Shown here piece by piece: positions 1-6,203 of a stretch of 19,030 nt of DNA. Numbering within the stretch: the stretch's first letter is position 1; every line of letters begins with the position of its first letter. The stretch comes from Oscillibacter sp. (GTDB lineage: Bacteria > Bacillota > Clostridia > Oscillospirales > Oscillospiraceae). The DNA lies in the NCBI GenBank assembly GCA_003522105.1, contig DPGF01000035.1, positions 2,802 to 21,831 of the forward strand, written 5' to 3'. The notes under the pieces were generated by a model. The model saw nothing but the letters and a program-made list of their open reading frames with translations. It searched no databases and was not told the origin of the DNA. A program made the translations under genes and the position numbers.

Positions 1-21
1 CCAGTACCAGATATGATCCAT
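1..21 (-). CDS. N-terminal fragment of an unidentified leftward gene
   Basis: Only the first seven codons are inside the window; on the minus strand they read M-D-H-I-W-Y-W. The ATG at 21-19 is preceded by a strong ribosome binding site: the minus strand reads CGCGGAGGAAGAAATG, with GGAGG five bases before the start codon. This is why I call a real start in so short a piece. The gene is divergent from the uracil-DNA glycosylase gene. Seven residues are too few to name a family, and the product is unknown. Confidence 0.55.
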
Positions 22-86
22 TTCTTCCTCCGCGTCCGTTTTTTTCAGTATGACCCGCGCAGATGGAAAAATGCGTGCCGCGCACG

Positions 87-115
87 TTGCAAAGCGCGGC
101 GAATCATGGTAAAAT
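87..115 (+). promoter_or_regulatory. Putative sigma-A promoter of the uracil-DNA glycosylase gene
   Basis: A -35-like TTGCAA (87-92) and a -10-like TAAAAT (110-115) lie exactly 17 bases apart, and the -10 has a TG extension (107-108). Transcription would start near 122, just upstream of the ribosome binding site at 131-134. A GC-rich inverted repeat (77-83 with 94-100) flanks the -35 box and could be an operator or chance. Confidence 0.5.
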
Positions 116-143
116 GGCAAAAAATCGACAGGAGAACACAACT

Positions 144-722
144 ATGCCTGATACCTGGGAAGCTCTGGAACACGACTGTAAAAATTGCCGCGAATGCTCG
201 CTGTGGGAGACGCGCACGAACGTCGTCTTCGGCGTCGGCAATCAGAATGCTGAAGTTTTATTCATCGGCGAAGGCCCCGGCGCGAACGAGGATGCGCAGG
301 GCGTGCCATTCGTCGGCAGGGCCGGTCATCTGCTCGACGACATGCTCGAGATCATCGGCCTCAAGCGCGATGACGTGTATATCGCCAACATCGTCAAGTG
401 CCGCCCGCCGGAAAACCGCGACCCGCTCGGCGTGGAGCAGGACGCCTGTATCGGCTATCTTCGCCGTCAGGTCGCGCTGCTGCGGCCCAAGATTATTGTC
501 TGTCTCGGACGCATCGCGGCCATGCGCATCATCAAGCCCGACTTCAAGATCACGCGCGAGCACGGGCAGTGGTTCGAAAAGAACGGCTTTCAGATGATGG
601 CCGTGTATCACCCCGCGGCGCTGCTGCGCGATCCGCGCCGCAGGCCCGAGTCGTTTGAGGATTTCAAGGGCTTACAGCAGAAGATTAATGAGCTTTGCGA
701 ACACACCCATGCCGTTTCCTAA
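144..722 (+). CDS. Family 4 uracil-DNA glycosylase (Fe-S type)
   Basis: This 192-residue protein removes uracil from DNA in the first step of base excision repair. Motif A is present (G-E-G-P-G-A-N-E-D around residues 42-50, followed by P-F-V-G-R-A-G), as is motif B H-P-A-A-L-L-R (156-162). Cys12, Cys15, Cys86 and Cys102 have the spacing of the family's four 4Fe-4S ligands. The length is typical. I chose the ATG at 144 because GGAG (131-134) sits nine bases before it; the same frame is open back to 63, but that upstream ATG has no ribosome binding site and lies before the putative promoter. The gene looks monocistronic. No intrinsic terminator is evident before the next promoter at 798. The family assignment is firm; whether it prefers uracil alone or other deaminated bases cannot be told. 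Confidence 0.93.
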   Translation: MPDTWEALEHDCKNCRECSLWETRTNVVFGVGNQNAEVLFIGEGPGANEDAQGVPFVGRAGHLLDDMLEIIGLKRDDVYIANIVKCRPPENRDPLGVEQDACIGYLRRQVALLRPKIIVCLGRIAAMRIIKPDFKITREHGQWFEKNGFQMMAVYHPAALLRDPRRRPESFEDFKGLQQKINELCEHTHAVS

Positions 723-797
723 TGCAAATAGCATACTTTTCGGTGCTGTGCCCTGCCAAATTCCTACATAAATAGTGTTTTTTGGATAAAAATGCTA

Positions 798-826
798 TTG
801 ACGGCCATTTTTGTGTGTGCTATATT
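798..826 (+). promoter_or_regulatory. Sigma-A promoter of the aromatic leader / ABC importer operon
   Basis: TTGACG (798-803) and TATATT (821-826) are separated by 17 bases, and TG at 818-819 extends the -10 box. Transcription should begin near 833, giving a 5' leader of about 260 bases before the lipoprotein gene. An 8-base inverted repeat (AATAGCAT 727-734, ATGCTATT 792-799) touches the -35 box and might be an operator. Confidence 0.8.
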
Positions 827-863
827 ACTACCATCCTTTTTGAAAGGACTTGGAGCTTGAGTG

Positions 864-962
864 ATGAAGACTGTTGTAAGCAACGTTGCATATCGCTTTT
901 ACTATTACTCTTACTTTTACTTTAAGGACAAGGTAAGAGCGATTCGTGATGCCCGTAGCTGA
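864..962 (+). CDS. Tyr/Phe-rich leader peptide of a putative attenuator
   Basis: This short ORF of 32 codons starts at ATG 864, with GGAG at 852-855 eight bases upstream, and ends at TGA 960-962. Residues 10-20 read Y-R-F-Y-Y-Y-S-Y-F-Y-F: six Tyr and three Phe codons in eleven, with no Trp codon anywhere. This is the signature of a leader peptide on which ribosomes stall when charged tRNA-Tyr (or tRNA-Phe) is scarce, as in the pheA, pheST and his leaders of enterobacteria. It lies between a sigma-A promoter (798-826) and an intrinsic terminator (1016-1060), directly ahead of an amino-acid-type ABC importer. A hairpin can form within the ORF between 894-902 and 933-941 (nine pairs, one G-U) and overlaps the first aromatic codons. 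The ORF and its composition are seen directly; the control mechanism is inferred. Confidence 0.8.
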   Translation: MKTVVSNVAYRFYYYSYFYFKDKVRAIRDARS

Positions 963-1015
963 AAGGTCTTTCGAACCAACACTTGAAGGTCACTTCAAAA
1001 AGAGTTGAGTCAAGG

Positions 1016-1060
1016 AACCCGCCGTATGGACCACAAGTCCTTACAGCGGGTTTTATTGTT
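1016..1060 (+). terminator. Intrinsic terminator (attenuator) ahead of the ABC importer
   Basis: The stem AACCCGC (1016-1022) with GCGGGTT (1046-1052) continues inward as GTA/TAC (1024-1026, 1042-1044) and GGAC/GTCC (1028-1031, 1037-1040), with single mismatches between the blocks and a five-base loop. A T-rich tail follows from 1051. It stands 54 bases after the leader-peptide stop and about 35 bases before the lipoprotein start, with no promoter in between, so transcription of the operon must pass it. Two upstream segments are complementary to its 3' arm: 844-852 (nine bases with 1034-1042) and 923-929 (seven bases with 1037-1043). Either could be part of an antiterminator, which is inference. 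Confidence 0.8.
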
Positions 1061-1094
1061 ATCAGCGAGAAATAAAAATTGGAGGAAAAAAAGC

Positions 1095-2099
1095 ATGAAC
1101 ACCAAACGCATCATTTCTCTTGTTGCCTCTCTTGCCCTCGTTCTCAGCCTGAGCGTGGGTCTGACCGGCTGCGGCGATAAGGCCGCACAGGACGACAATC
1201 AGGGCAGCACCGACGGCGAAGGCACGAAGTACACCGTCGGCATCTGCCAGCTCGTGCAGCACGAGGCACTCGACGCTGCCACCCAAGGCTTCATCGACGC
1301 GCTGAATGAGGCTCTGCCCGGCCAGGTTGAATTCCAGAACAAGAACGCTTCCGGCGACAGCGCCAACTGCTCCACCATCGTCAACGGCTTCGTTTCCGAC
1401 GGCGTTGACCTCATCATGGCGAACGCCACCGGCGCGCTGACCGCCGCGGCTGCCGCCACGAGCGACATTCCCATCCTCGGCACTTCCATCACCGCTTACG
1501 GCGTCGCGCTCGACCTCGATGACTTCAACGGCACTGTCGGCGGCAACATCTCCGGCACCTCCGACCTCGCTGACCTCGAGGCTCAGGCCAACATGATCAC
1601 CGAATGGTTCCCCGATGCCACGAAGGTCGGCCTGCTGTTCTGCTCCGCCGAGCCCAACTCCCGCTACCAGATCGGAGAGGTCGCCAAGTGCCTCTCCGAT
1701 AAGGGCATTGAAACGAAGGAATTTGCCTTTACCGACACCAACGACGTCGCTTCCGTGACCCAGTCCGCCGCCGACTACTCCGACGTTGTCTACATTCCCA
1801 CCGATAACACCGCCGCTTCCAACACCGAGGCCATCGCAAACGTTCTCGTTCCCGCGGGCGTGCCCGCCATCTGCGGCGAAGAGGGCATCTGCAAGGGCTG
1901 CGGCGTCGCGACCCTCTCCATCAGCTACTATGACCTCGGCGTGACCACTGGCAAGATGGCCGCCAAGATCCTCACCGGTGAGGCCAACATCTCTGAGATG
2001 CCCATCGAGTTCACCGAGGCCACACCGAAGTACAACGCCTCCATGTGCGAGACGCTCGGCATCGAGCCTCTCGAGGGCTACACTGCCATCGAAGAGTAA
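1095..2099 (+). CDS. ABC importer substrate-binding lipoprotein, TrpX-like (likely aromatic amino acid)
   Basis: This 334-residue extracellular lipoprotein should capture the substrate and deliver it to the permease encoded next. A signal peptide ends in the lipobox L-T-G-C, so Cys26 would be lipidated. The mature part has the periplasmic-binding-protein fold of the ABC_sub_bind type (TrpX-like): an N-terminal lobe beginning Y-T-V-G-I-C-Q-L near residue 46 and a second lobe beginning K-V-G-L-L-F-C-S-A-E-P-N-S. The start at 1095 is supported by GGAGG at 1081-1085. Family members have been linked to tryptophan through Trp T-box leaders; here the leader upstream is Tyr/Phe-rich without Trp, so tyrosine and/or phenylalanine is the better guess. 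A hairpin follows the gene (2120-2148). The family is fairly certain; the substrate is inferred. Confidence 0.88.
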   Translation: MNTKRIISLVASLALVLSLSVGLTGCGDKAAQDDNQGSTDGEGTKYTVGICQLVQHEALDAATQGFIDALNEALPGQVEFQNKNASGDSANCSTIVNGFVSDGVDLIMANATGALTAAAAATSDIPILGTSITAYGVALDLDDFNGTVGGNISGTSDLADLEAQANMITEWFPDATKVGLLFCSAEPNSRYQIGEVAKCLSDKGIETKEFAFTDTNDVASVTQSAADYSDVVYIPTDNTAASNTEAIANVLVPAGVPAICGEEGICKGCGVATLSISYYDLGVTTGKMAAKILTGEANISEMPIEFTEATPKYNASMCETLGIEPLEGYTAIEE

Positions 2100-2119
2100 T
2101 CTGATCACATCCCCCCGCA

Positions 2120-2148
2120 GGCAGGGACGGGCTTAGCCCGTTCCTGCC
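2120..2148 (+). other. Intercistronic hairpin after the substrate-binding protein gene
   Basis: A 13-pair stem (2120-2132 with 2136-2148, one G-U pair) with loop TTA lies between the lipoprotein and permease genes. It has no T-run, so it is not a typical terminator. Such hairpins often protect the 3' end of binding-protein mRNA and give it higher expression than the membrane parts. That role is inferred. Confidence 0.6.
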
Positions 2149-2175
2149 CCAACAAGAGATAGGAGGAGAGAACCC

Positions 2176-3120
2176 ATGAGTTTTCTTTCGTCGCTGATGA
2201 ACGCGCTGCCCGGCGCAGCCGCGCAGGGTCTTGCCTGGGGCATTATGGCCATCGGCGTTTACATCACCTTCCGCATTTTAGATGTGGCGGATCTGACGGT
2301 CGACGGTTCGCTTGCAACCGGCGGCGCTGTGTGCGTCATGCTGATCCGCGGCGGCTTCAACCCCTGGCTCGCCCTGCTGTGCGCGATGCTCGCCGGCATG
2401 CTTGCCGGTTTCATCACCGGTCTTTTCCACACGCGCTGCGGTATCCCGGCCATTCTCGCCGGTATTCTCACGCAGCTCGCGCTGTATTCGATCAATCTGC
2501 GCATCATGGACAGCAAGGCAAACCAGGCGCTGAGTGTCGATAAGTATCCCCTGCTGCTCTCGCAGCGCTATGTGCGCGAGCTGTCGCTCAAAAATCCGCT
2601 GCCGCTGCTGCTGATCTTCACCGTCGCGGTCATCGCGGCGCTGTACTGGTTCTTCGGCACGGAAAAGGGCAGTTCCCTGCGTGCCACGGGCGCGAACCCC
2701 AACATGGCGCGCGCACAGGGCATCAACACGAACTCCAACATCGTGCTGGGCCTGATGCTCTCCAATGGTCTTGTCGCTCTTTCGGGCGCGCTGCTCGCGC
2801 AGTATCAGGGCTCGAGCGACATCAACATGGGCCGCGGCGCGATCGTCATCGGCCTTGCCGCCGTCATCATCGGCGAAGTCATCTTCGGCAAGATCTTTAT
2901 GAACTTCGGTCTCAAGCTCTTCGCCGTTTCCATCGGAGCGATCATCTATTACATCGTGCTGCAGATCGTGCTCCAGCTCGGTCTCAACACCAATGACTTA
3001 AAGCTCATCACCGCGCTGATCGTAGCGGTCTTCCTTGCCATTCCCTACTGGAAGAGCAAGATGTTCCGCCATAAGGTGCAGCCCCAAAGCGCAAAGAACG
3101 GAGGCAACGGACATGCTTGA
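2176..3120 (+). CDS. ABC importer permease, TrpY-like (BPD_transp_2 family)
   Basis: This 314-residue integral membrane protein forms the translocation channel of the importer. It has about eight or nine hydrophobic segments and belongs to the branched-chain/sugar-type permease superfamily, recognised by the early motif D-L-T-V-D-G-S-L-A-T-G-G (about residues 39-50) and the loop segment S-L-R-A-T-G-A-N-P-N-M-A-R (about 165-177), which resembles the ATPase-contacting loop. The ribosome binding site AGGAGGAG (2161-2168) fixes the start. Its last eight bases overlap the ATPase gene (3113-3120), which points to translational coupling. Substrate specificity is not set by this subunit and follows the binding protein. 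Confidence 0.9.
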   Translation: MSFLSSLMNALPGAAAQGLAWGIMAIGVYITFRILDVADLTVDGSLATGGAVCVMLIRGGFNPWLALLCAMLAGMLAGFITGLFHTRCGIPAILAGILTQLALYSINLRIMDSKANQALSVDKYPLLLSQRYVRELSLKNPLPLLLIFTVAVIAALYWFFGTEKGSSLRATGANPNMARAQGINTNSNIVLGLMLSNGLVALSGALLAQYQGSSDINMGRGAIVIGLAAVIIGEVIFGKIFMNFGLKLFAVSIGAIIYYIVLQIVLQLGLNTNDLKLITALIVAVFLAIPYWKSKMFRHKVQPQSAKNGGNGHA

Positions 3121-3907
3121 ACTCAAGGAACTCTATAAAACCTTCAACCCCGGCACGATCAACGCAAAGACCGCTCTCAGCGGCCTGAGCGTCACGCTCA
3201 ACGACGGTGACTTCGTCACCGTCATCGGCGGCAACGGCGCAGGCAAGTCCACGATGCTCAACGCCACCGCCGGCACGTTCTTTGTCGATTCCGGCAAGGT
3301 GCTGATCGACGGCGCAGACGTAACGAACCTTCCCGAGCACAAGCGCGCCGCCTTCATCGGCCGCGTGTTCCAGGACCCGATGATGGGCACAGCCCCCTCG
3401 ATGCAGATCGAAGAAAACCTCGCCCTTGCCGCCCGCCGCGGGCAGCGGCGCGGGCTTTCCTGGGGCGTGACGAAGGAAGAGCGCGAGCAGTACCGAGAGC
3501 TTTTGGGTGGTCTCGGTCTCGGCCTTGAGTCCCGCCTTGCCACCAAGGTATCGACGCTCTCGGGCGGCCAGCGTCAGGCGCTCACGCTGCTGATGGCAAC
3601 GCTCAAGCGCCCCAAGCTCCTGCTGCTCGACGAGCACACCGCCGCGCTCGACCCCAAAACCGCCGCCAAAGTCATGGAACTGACCGACCGCATCGTGCGC
3701 GAGGGTCAGCTCACCACCATGATGATTACGCACAACATGCGCGACGCCATTCAGTACGGCAACCGCCTCATCATGCTGCACGAGGGGCACATCATTCTCG
3801 ACATTGCGGGCGAGGAAAAGAAAAATCTCACCGTACCCGACCTTCTCGAGCAGTTCACCAAGGCAAGCGGCGATGAATTCGCCAACGACCGCGCAATCCT
3901 CTCCTGA
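3113..3907 (+). CDS. ABC importer ATP-binding protein, TrpZ-like
   Basis: This 264-residue cytoplasmic ATPase powers the importer. All nucleotide-binding motifs are visible: Walker A G-G-N-G-A-G-K-S-T (39-47), Q-loop Gln87, signature L-S-G-G-Q (149-153), Walker B L-L-L-L-D-E (169-174) and the switch histidine His207. It is complete and of normal length. The frame is open back to 3035, but ATG 3113 has GGAGG at 3100-3104 and gives the standard N-terminus M-L-E-L-K-E-L. It overlaps the permease stop codon, as expected for an ABC operon. It is the last gene of the operon; a strong terminator follows at 3938-3970. Confidence 0.95.
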   Translation: MLELKELYKTFNPGTINAKTALSGLSVTLNDGDFVTVIGGNGAGKSTMLNATAGTFFVDSGKVLIDGADVTNLPEHKRAAFIGRVFQDPMMGTAPSMQIEENLALAARRGQRRGLSWGVTKEEREQYRELLGGLGLGLESRLATKVSTLSGGQRQALTLLMATLKRPKLLLLDEHTAALDPKTAAKVMELTDRIVREGQLTTMMITHNMRDAIQYGNRLIMLHEGHIILDIAGEEKKNLTVPDLLEQFTKASGDEFANDRAILS

Positions 3908-3937
3908 GCATTTTCGCCTCCTTCCTCCAATAAGATC

Positions 3938-3970
3938 AAAAGAGCCTGAACTTTCGTTCAGGCTCTTTTT
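3938..3970. terminator. Bidirectional intrinsic terminator between convergent operons
   Basis: A perfect 13-pair stem (3938-3950 with 3957-3969) encloses a six-base loop. The 3' side ends in five T on the plus strand and the left side in four A, which gives a T-run on the minus strand. It sits between the stop of the ABC ATPase gene (3907) and the stop of the leftward lipoprotein gene (3980), so it can end both operons. Confidence 0.9.
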
Positions 3971-3979
3971 CCGTTGCGT

Positions 3980-4624
3980 TCAGCCTTCGCGCAGCACGAC
4001 CTCTACGATACCGGCATCGTCGGTATCGGGATAGAAGTTCACCTGCCACGGCTGTGTGAAGCCGGGTTCGATCTCGCCCTGCACCTGCTTCACCATGTCA
4101 CGGACGCCGCTGCGATCTGCCGTGAAGTAGGTAAAGCGCATGGCGATGCGGTTGACCACGCCTTCCTTCGCCGTCAGGCGCAAAAGGTCAGGCAATGCCT
4201 CGGTACTGGTAGCGGTAACGATGGCCGACTGCTCTTCCGCCGTGCGGCGGTACCCCATGCGCACGCGCATCTCGTAATAGCCGCGCTCCTGCGCGTCGGT
4301 ATAGCTGATGTAGTCAAGAAGGTAGGCGCCCAGCGCCGTTTCCTCCTGCACTTCCTTGCAGGCCTGCTCAGCCATGGCCGCAACATCGTCCCCGCTGTAA
4401 AAACGCACGACGCCCTCCTTGCTGTGCTCGCCAAGGAGCAGCAGCAGCGCATTGACAAGATCCTGATAGCTGTCGGCGCGCAGGGTGTCCGCGCCCTCGT
4501 TTTCCCAGTAGACCTCGCTGTGCGGCGCAGAAACGCTGTAACTGCGTTCAAGCACGACGTTGCCGCCGCAGCCCGAAAGCATCAGGCAAAGCGTCAGCAA
4601 AAGCAGTATACTTTTTTTGCGCAC
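3980..4624 (-). CDS. Unidentified lipoprotein
   Basis: This 214-residue protein starts with a GTG codon and a short signal peptide ending in the lipobox L-S-G-C, so Cys19 should be lipidated and the protein anchored outside the membrane. I do not recognise a domain in the remaining part, which is soluble, acidic and without obvious repeats. A G-rich stretch (AGGGGG on the minus strand) about nine bases before the GTG could serve as ribosome binding site. The gene is last in the leftward topoisomerase-yitT-LUD operon, 33 bases after the LUD gene, and ends just before the bidirectional terminator. It is probably a clostridial conserved protein; its function cannot be inferred from its neighbours. 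Confidence 0.75.
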   Translation of the reverse strand: MRKKSILLLLTLCLMLSGCGGNVVLERSYSVSAPHSEVYWENEGADTLRADSYQDLVNALLLLLGEHSKEGVVRFYSGDDVAAMAEQACKEVQEETALGAYLLDYISYTDAQERGYYEMRVRMGYRRTAEEQSAIVTATSTEALPDLLRLTAKEGVVNRIAMRFTYFTADRSGVRDMVKQVQGEIEPGFTQPWQVNFYPDTDDAGIVEVVLREG

Positions 4625-4657
4625 GGCGGCCGCCCCCTTTCGCGCATTTTGCTTTTC

Positions 4658-5263
4658 TCAGTAGCCGAGCACTTCGTCGACGAGCACGACTTCCGTTTCG
4701 CAGCCCTTGACGGCTTCCCACAGTACAACAAGACCGCGGCAGATGCGCTGCGGGCTCTTGCAGTCGTAACAGCGATCGCCCTTTACGGCGCAGGGCGTTT
4801 TCACGCCGAGGCGCTGCGCGTTTTTCGGCGCGGCGATGTTGCGGGCGCGCCAGAGCGCCTCGTCATAGGTCGGCGCGAGCTTGTTGCTGCCGACAACGAA
4901 CCACACCTTCTTGTGGCCGTAGAGCGACGAGGATACGCGGTTTCCCGTGCCGTCGATGTTGATGATCTCGCCCGTCTCGGCAAGGCCGTTTGCCGAGAGG
5001 AGATAGTTTTCGCAGGTCGAAGCGTTTCTCAGCACCTCTTCCGCGTTCATTCCCTCCGGCACGTTCCAGTGGCTGTACATCGTGTTGTGCGCGCCGAGGC
5101 TCTCAAAAAGGCCCATCTGCGAAAGCGTCATGCTGCCGCCGAAGGACACGCTCGAACGGTCGATCTGCGCGTTGAGATAGTCCGCTGCCTCCTTTGCCGT
5201 TGCAAAGGTCGACACAGCAAAGCCGCGCTCTTTGAGATTCTTTTGAACCGTTGTAAAATCCAT
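4658..5263 (-). CDS. LUD-domain protein (LutC/DUF162 family), stand-alone
   Basis: This 201-residue protein belongs to the LUD (lactate utilisation, formerly DUF162) family. Motifs seen are S-V-S-F-G-G-S-M-T-L at 38-47, the central N-I-D-G-T-G-N-R-V (102-110) and K-V-W-F-V-V-G-S-N-K (119-128). A C-terminal cysteine cluster (Cys165, Cys168, Cys175) is common in clostridial stand-alone members and could bind metal. AGGAGGT seven bases upstream of ATG 5263 fixes the start. LutA and LutB, the usual partners in lactate oxidation, are absent here; the neighbours are a YitT-family protein and a lipoprotein, so a role in lactate use should not be assumed. The family is confident; the function is unknown. 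Confidence 0.85.
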   Translation of the reverse strand: MDFTTVQKNLKERGFAVSTFATAKEAADYLNAQIDRSSVSFGGSMTLSQMGLFESLGAHNTMYSHWNVPEGMNAEEVLRNASTCENYLLSANGLAETGEIINIDGTGNRVSSSLYGHKKVWFVVGSNKLAPTYDEALWRARNIAAPKNAQRLGVKTPCAVKGDRCYDCKSPQRICRGLVVLWEAVKGCETEVVLVDEVLGY

Positions 5264-5298
5264 GATCGCACCTCCTGAAAAGCAACTTATCTCTTTCC

Positions 5299-6168
5299 TT
5301 AAAGTCCCTTGGGGTTATACTGGCCGAAGCCCTCGCCCAGCACCTCGCTTGCGTCGCAGACGATGAAGAAGGCATCGGGATCCAGCTCCTTGATAAAACG
5401 CTTGATCATCACGGCTTCCTTGTTATGCACCGCGCACAGCAGCAGCGGGCGGTCTTCTCCCGTGTAGCCGCCCTTGCCGTGCAGGAGCGTCACGCCCTTG
5501 TCGAGCTTGATCATCTCGCGCATGATCTCTTCATACTTGTTGCTGATGATATAGGCAAGCTTCGCTGTGTTCTGTCCGTAAACGACCAGATCGAGCACCT
5601 TGGTCGTGATATAAAGCGCGAGCGCACCGTAGAGGGCATTGTTCAGGCTCTTGAACACCGAGGCGTAGATCATGATGATCGTCAGGTCGATGCCGAGGCA
5701 GATATTGCCGATAGAGAATCCCTCGATGCGCGAGCGCAGGATCCACGCGCCAAGCTCCGAACCGCCCGTGGTCGCCTCCTCGCGGAACAAAAGGCCCGAA
5801 GCGATGCCGAGCGTCACGCCGCCGTAGAGGCAGGCAAGCAGCGGATCCATCGGAGAAAACTCATAGAGGGTGGCGATGACGTCAATGAGCACCGAGCTGA
5901 GCGCCATCGTGTAGATGGACTTCACGAGAAAGGCGAAACCGAATTTTTTAAGCCCCGCGCCGAACAGCGGCACATTGAGCACAATGATCATCACACCGAC
6001 CGGCAGCACCGGGATAAAGAAATTGATGATCTGCGAAATACCGGTAAAACCGCCGATGGTAAAGTCGTTGGGCGCATAGAACCAGTCAAAGGACAGTGCG
6101 TACATCACGCAGGCTAGCGTGATGATGAGATAACTGCGTACCTGATCACAAACTTTTGTTTTCTTCAT
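5299..6168 (-). CDS. YitT-family membrane protein (DUF2179 C-terminal domain)
   Basis: This 289-residue protein has five or six transmembrane segments in its first 200 residues, including the family-typical F-Y-A-P-N-D-F-T-I-G-G-F-T-G-I near 30-44 and E-A-T-T-G-G-S-E-L near 131-139. A soluble C-terminal domain of the DUF2179 type follows, with a conserved end D-P-D-A-F-F-I-V-C-D-A-S-E-V-L-G-E-G-F. The family is widespread in Firmicutes and its transported substrate, if any, is not established. The ribosome binding site is weak (AGAGAAGAGAAG before the ATG). It lies 35 bases after the topoisomerase gene and 35 bases before the LUD gene in one leftward operon. Confidence 0.9.
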   Translation of the reverse strand: MKKTKVCDQVRSYLIITLACVMYALSFDWFYAPNDFTIGGFTGISQIINFFIPVLPVGVMIIVLNVPLFGAGLKKFGFAFLVKSIYTMALSSVLIDVIATLYEFSPMDPLLACLYGGVTLGIASGLLFREEATTGGSELGAWILRSRIEGFSIGNICLGIDLTIIMIYASVFKSLNNALYGALALYITTKVLDLVVYGQNTAKLAYIISNKYEEIMREMIKLDKGVTLLHGKGGYTGEDRPLLLCAVHNKEAVMIKRFIKELDPDAFFIVCDASEVLGEGFGQYNPKGL

Positions 6169-6203
6169 AACTTCTCTTCTCTCTCAACCATTTGTTGTCT
6201 TTT

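Noticed and set aside
833..1094. T-box riboswitch in front of the ABC importer
   Set aside because: No T-box consensus (AGGGTGGNACCGCG-like) is present; the leader instead carries a translated Tyr/Phe-rich ORF.
1062..2108. Long minus-strand ORF (348 codons) opposite the substrate-binding protein gene
   Set aside because: It is the antisense shadow of a well-supported lipoprotein gene, with low-complexity G/V/A-rich composition and no recognisable motif.
2120..2148. Terminator inside the importer operon
   Set aside because: The hairpin is strong but lacks a T-run and lies between genes that must be co-transcribed; a stabilising intercistronic hairpin fits better.
3974..5278. Long plus-strand ORF (434 codons) opposite the lipoprotein and LUD genes
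   Set aside because: It is a shadow spanning two separate minus-strand genes and the gap between them, rich in H, A, R and V as antisense frames in GC-rich DNA are, with no ribosome binding site.
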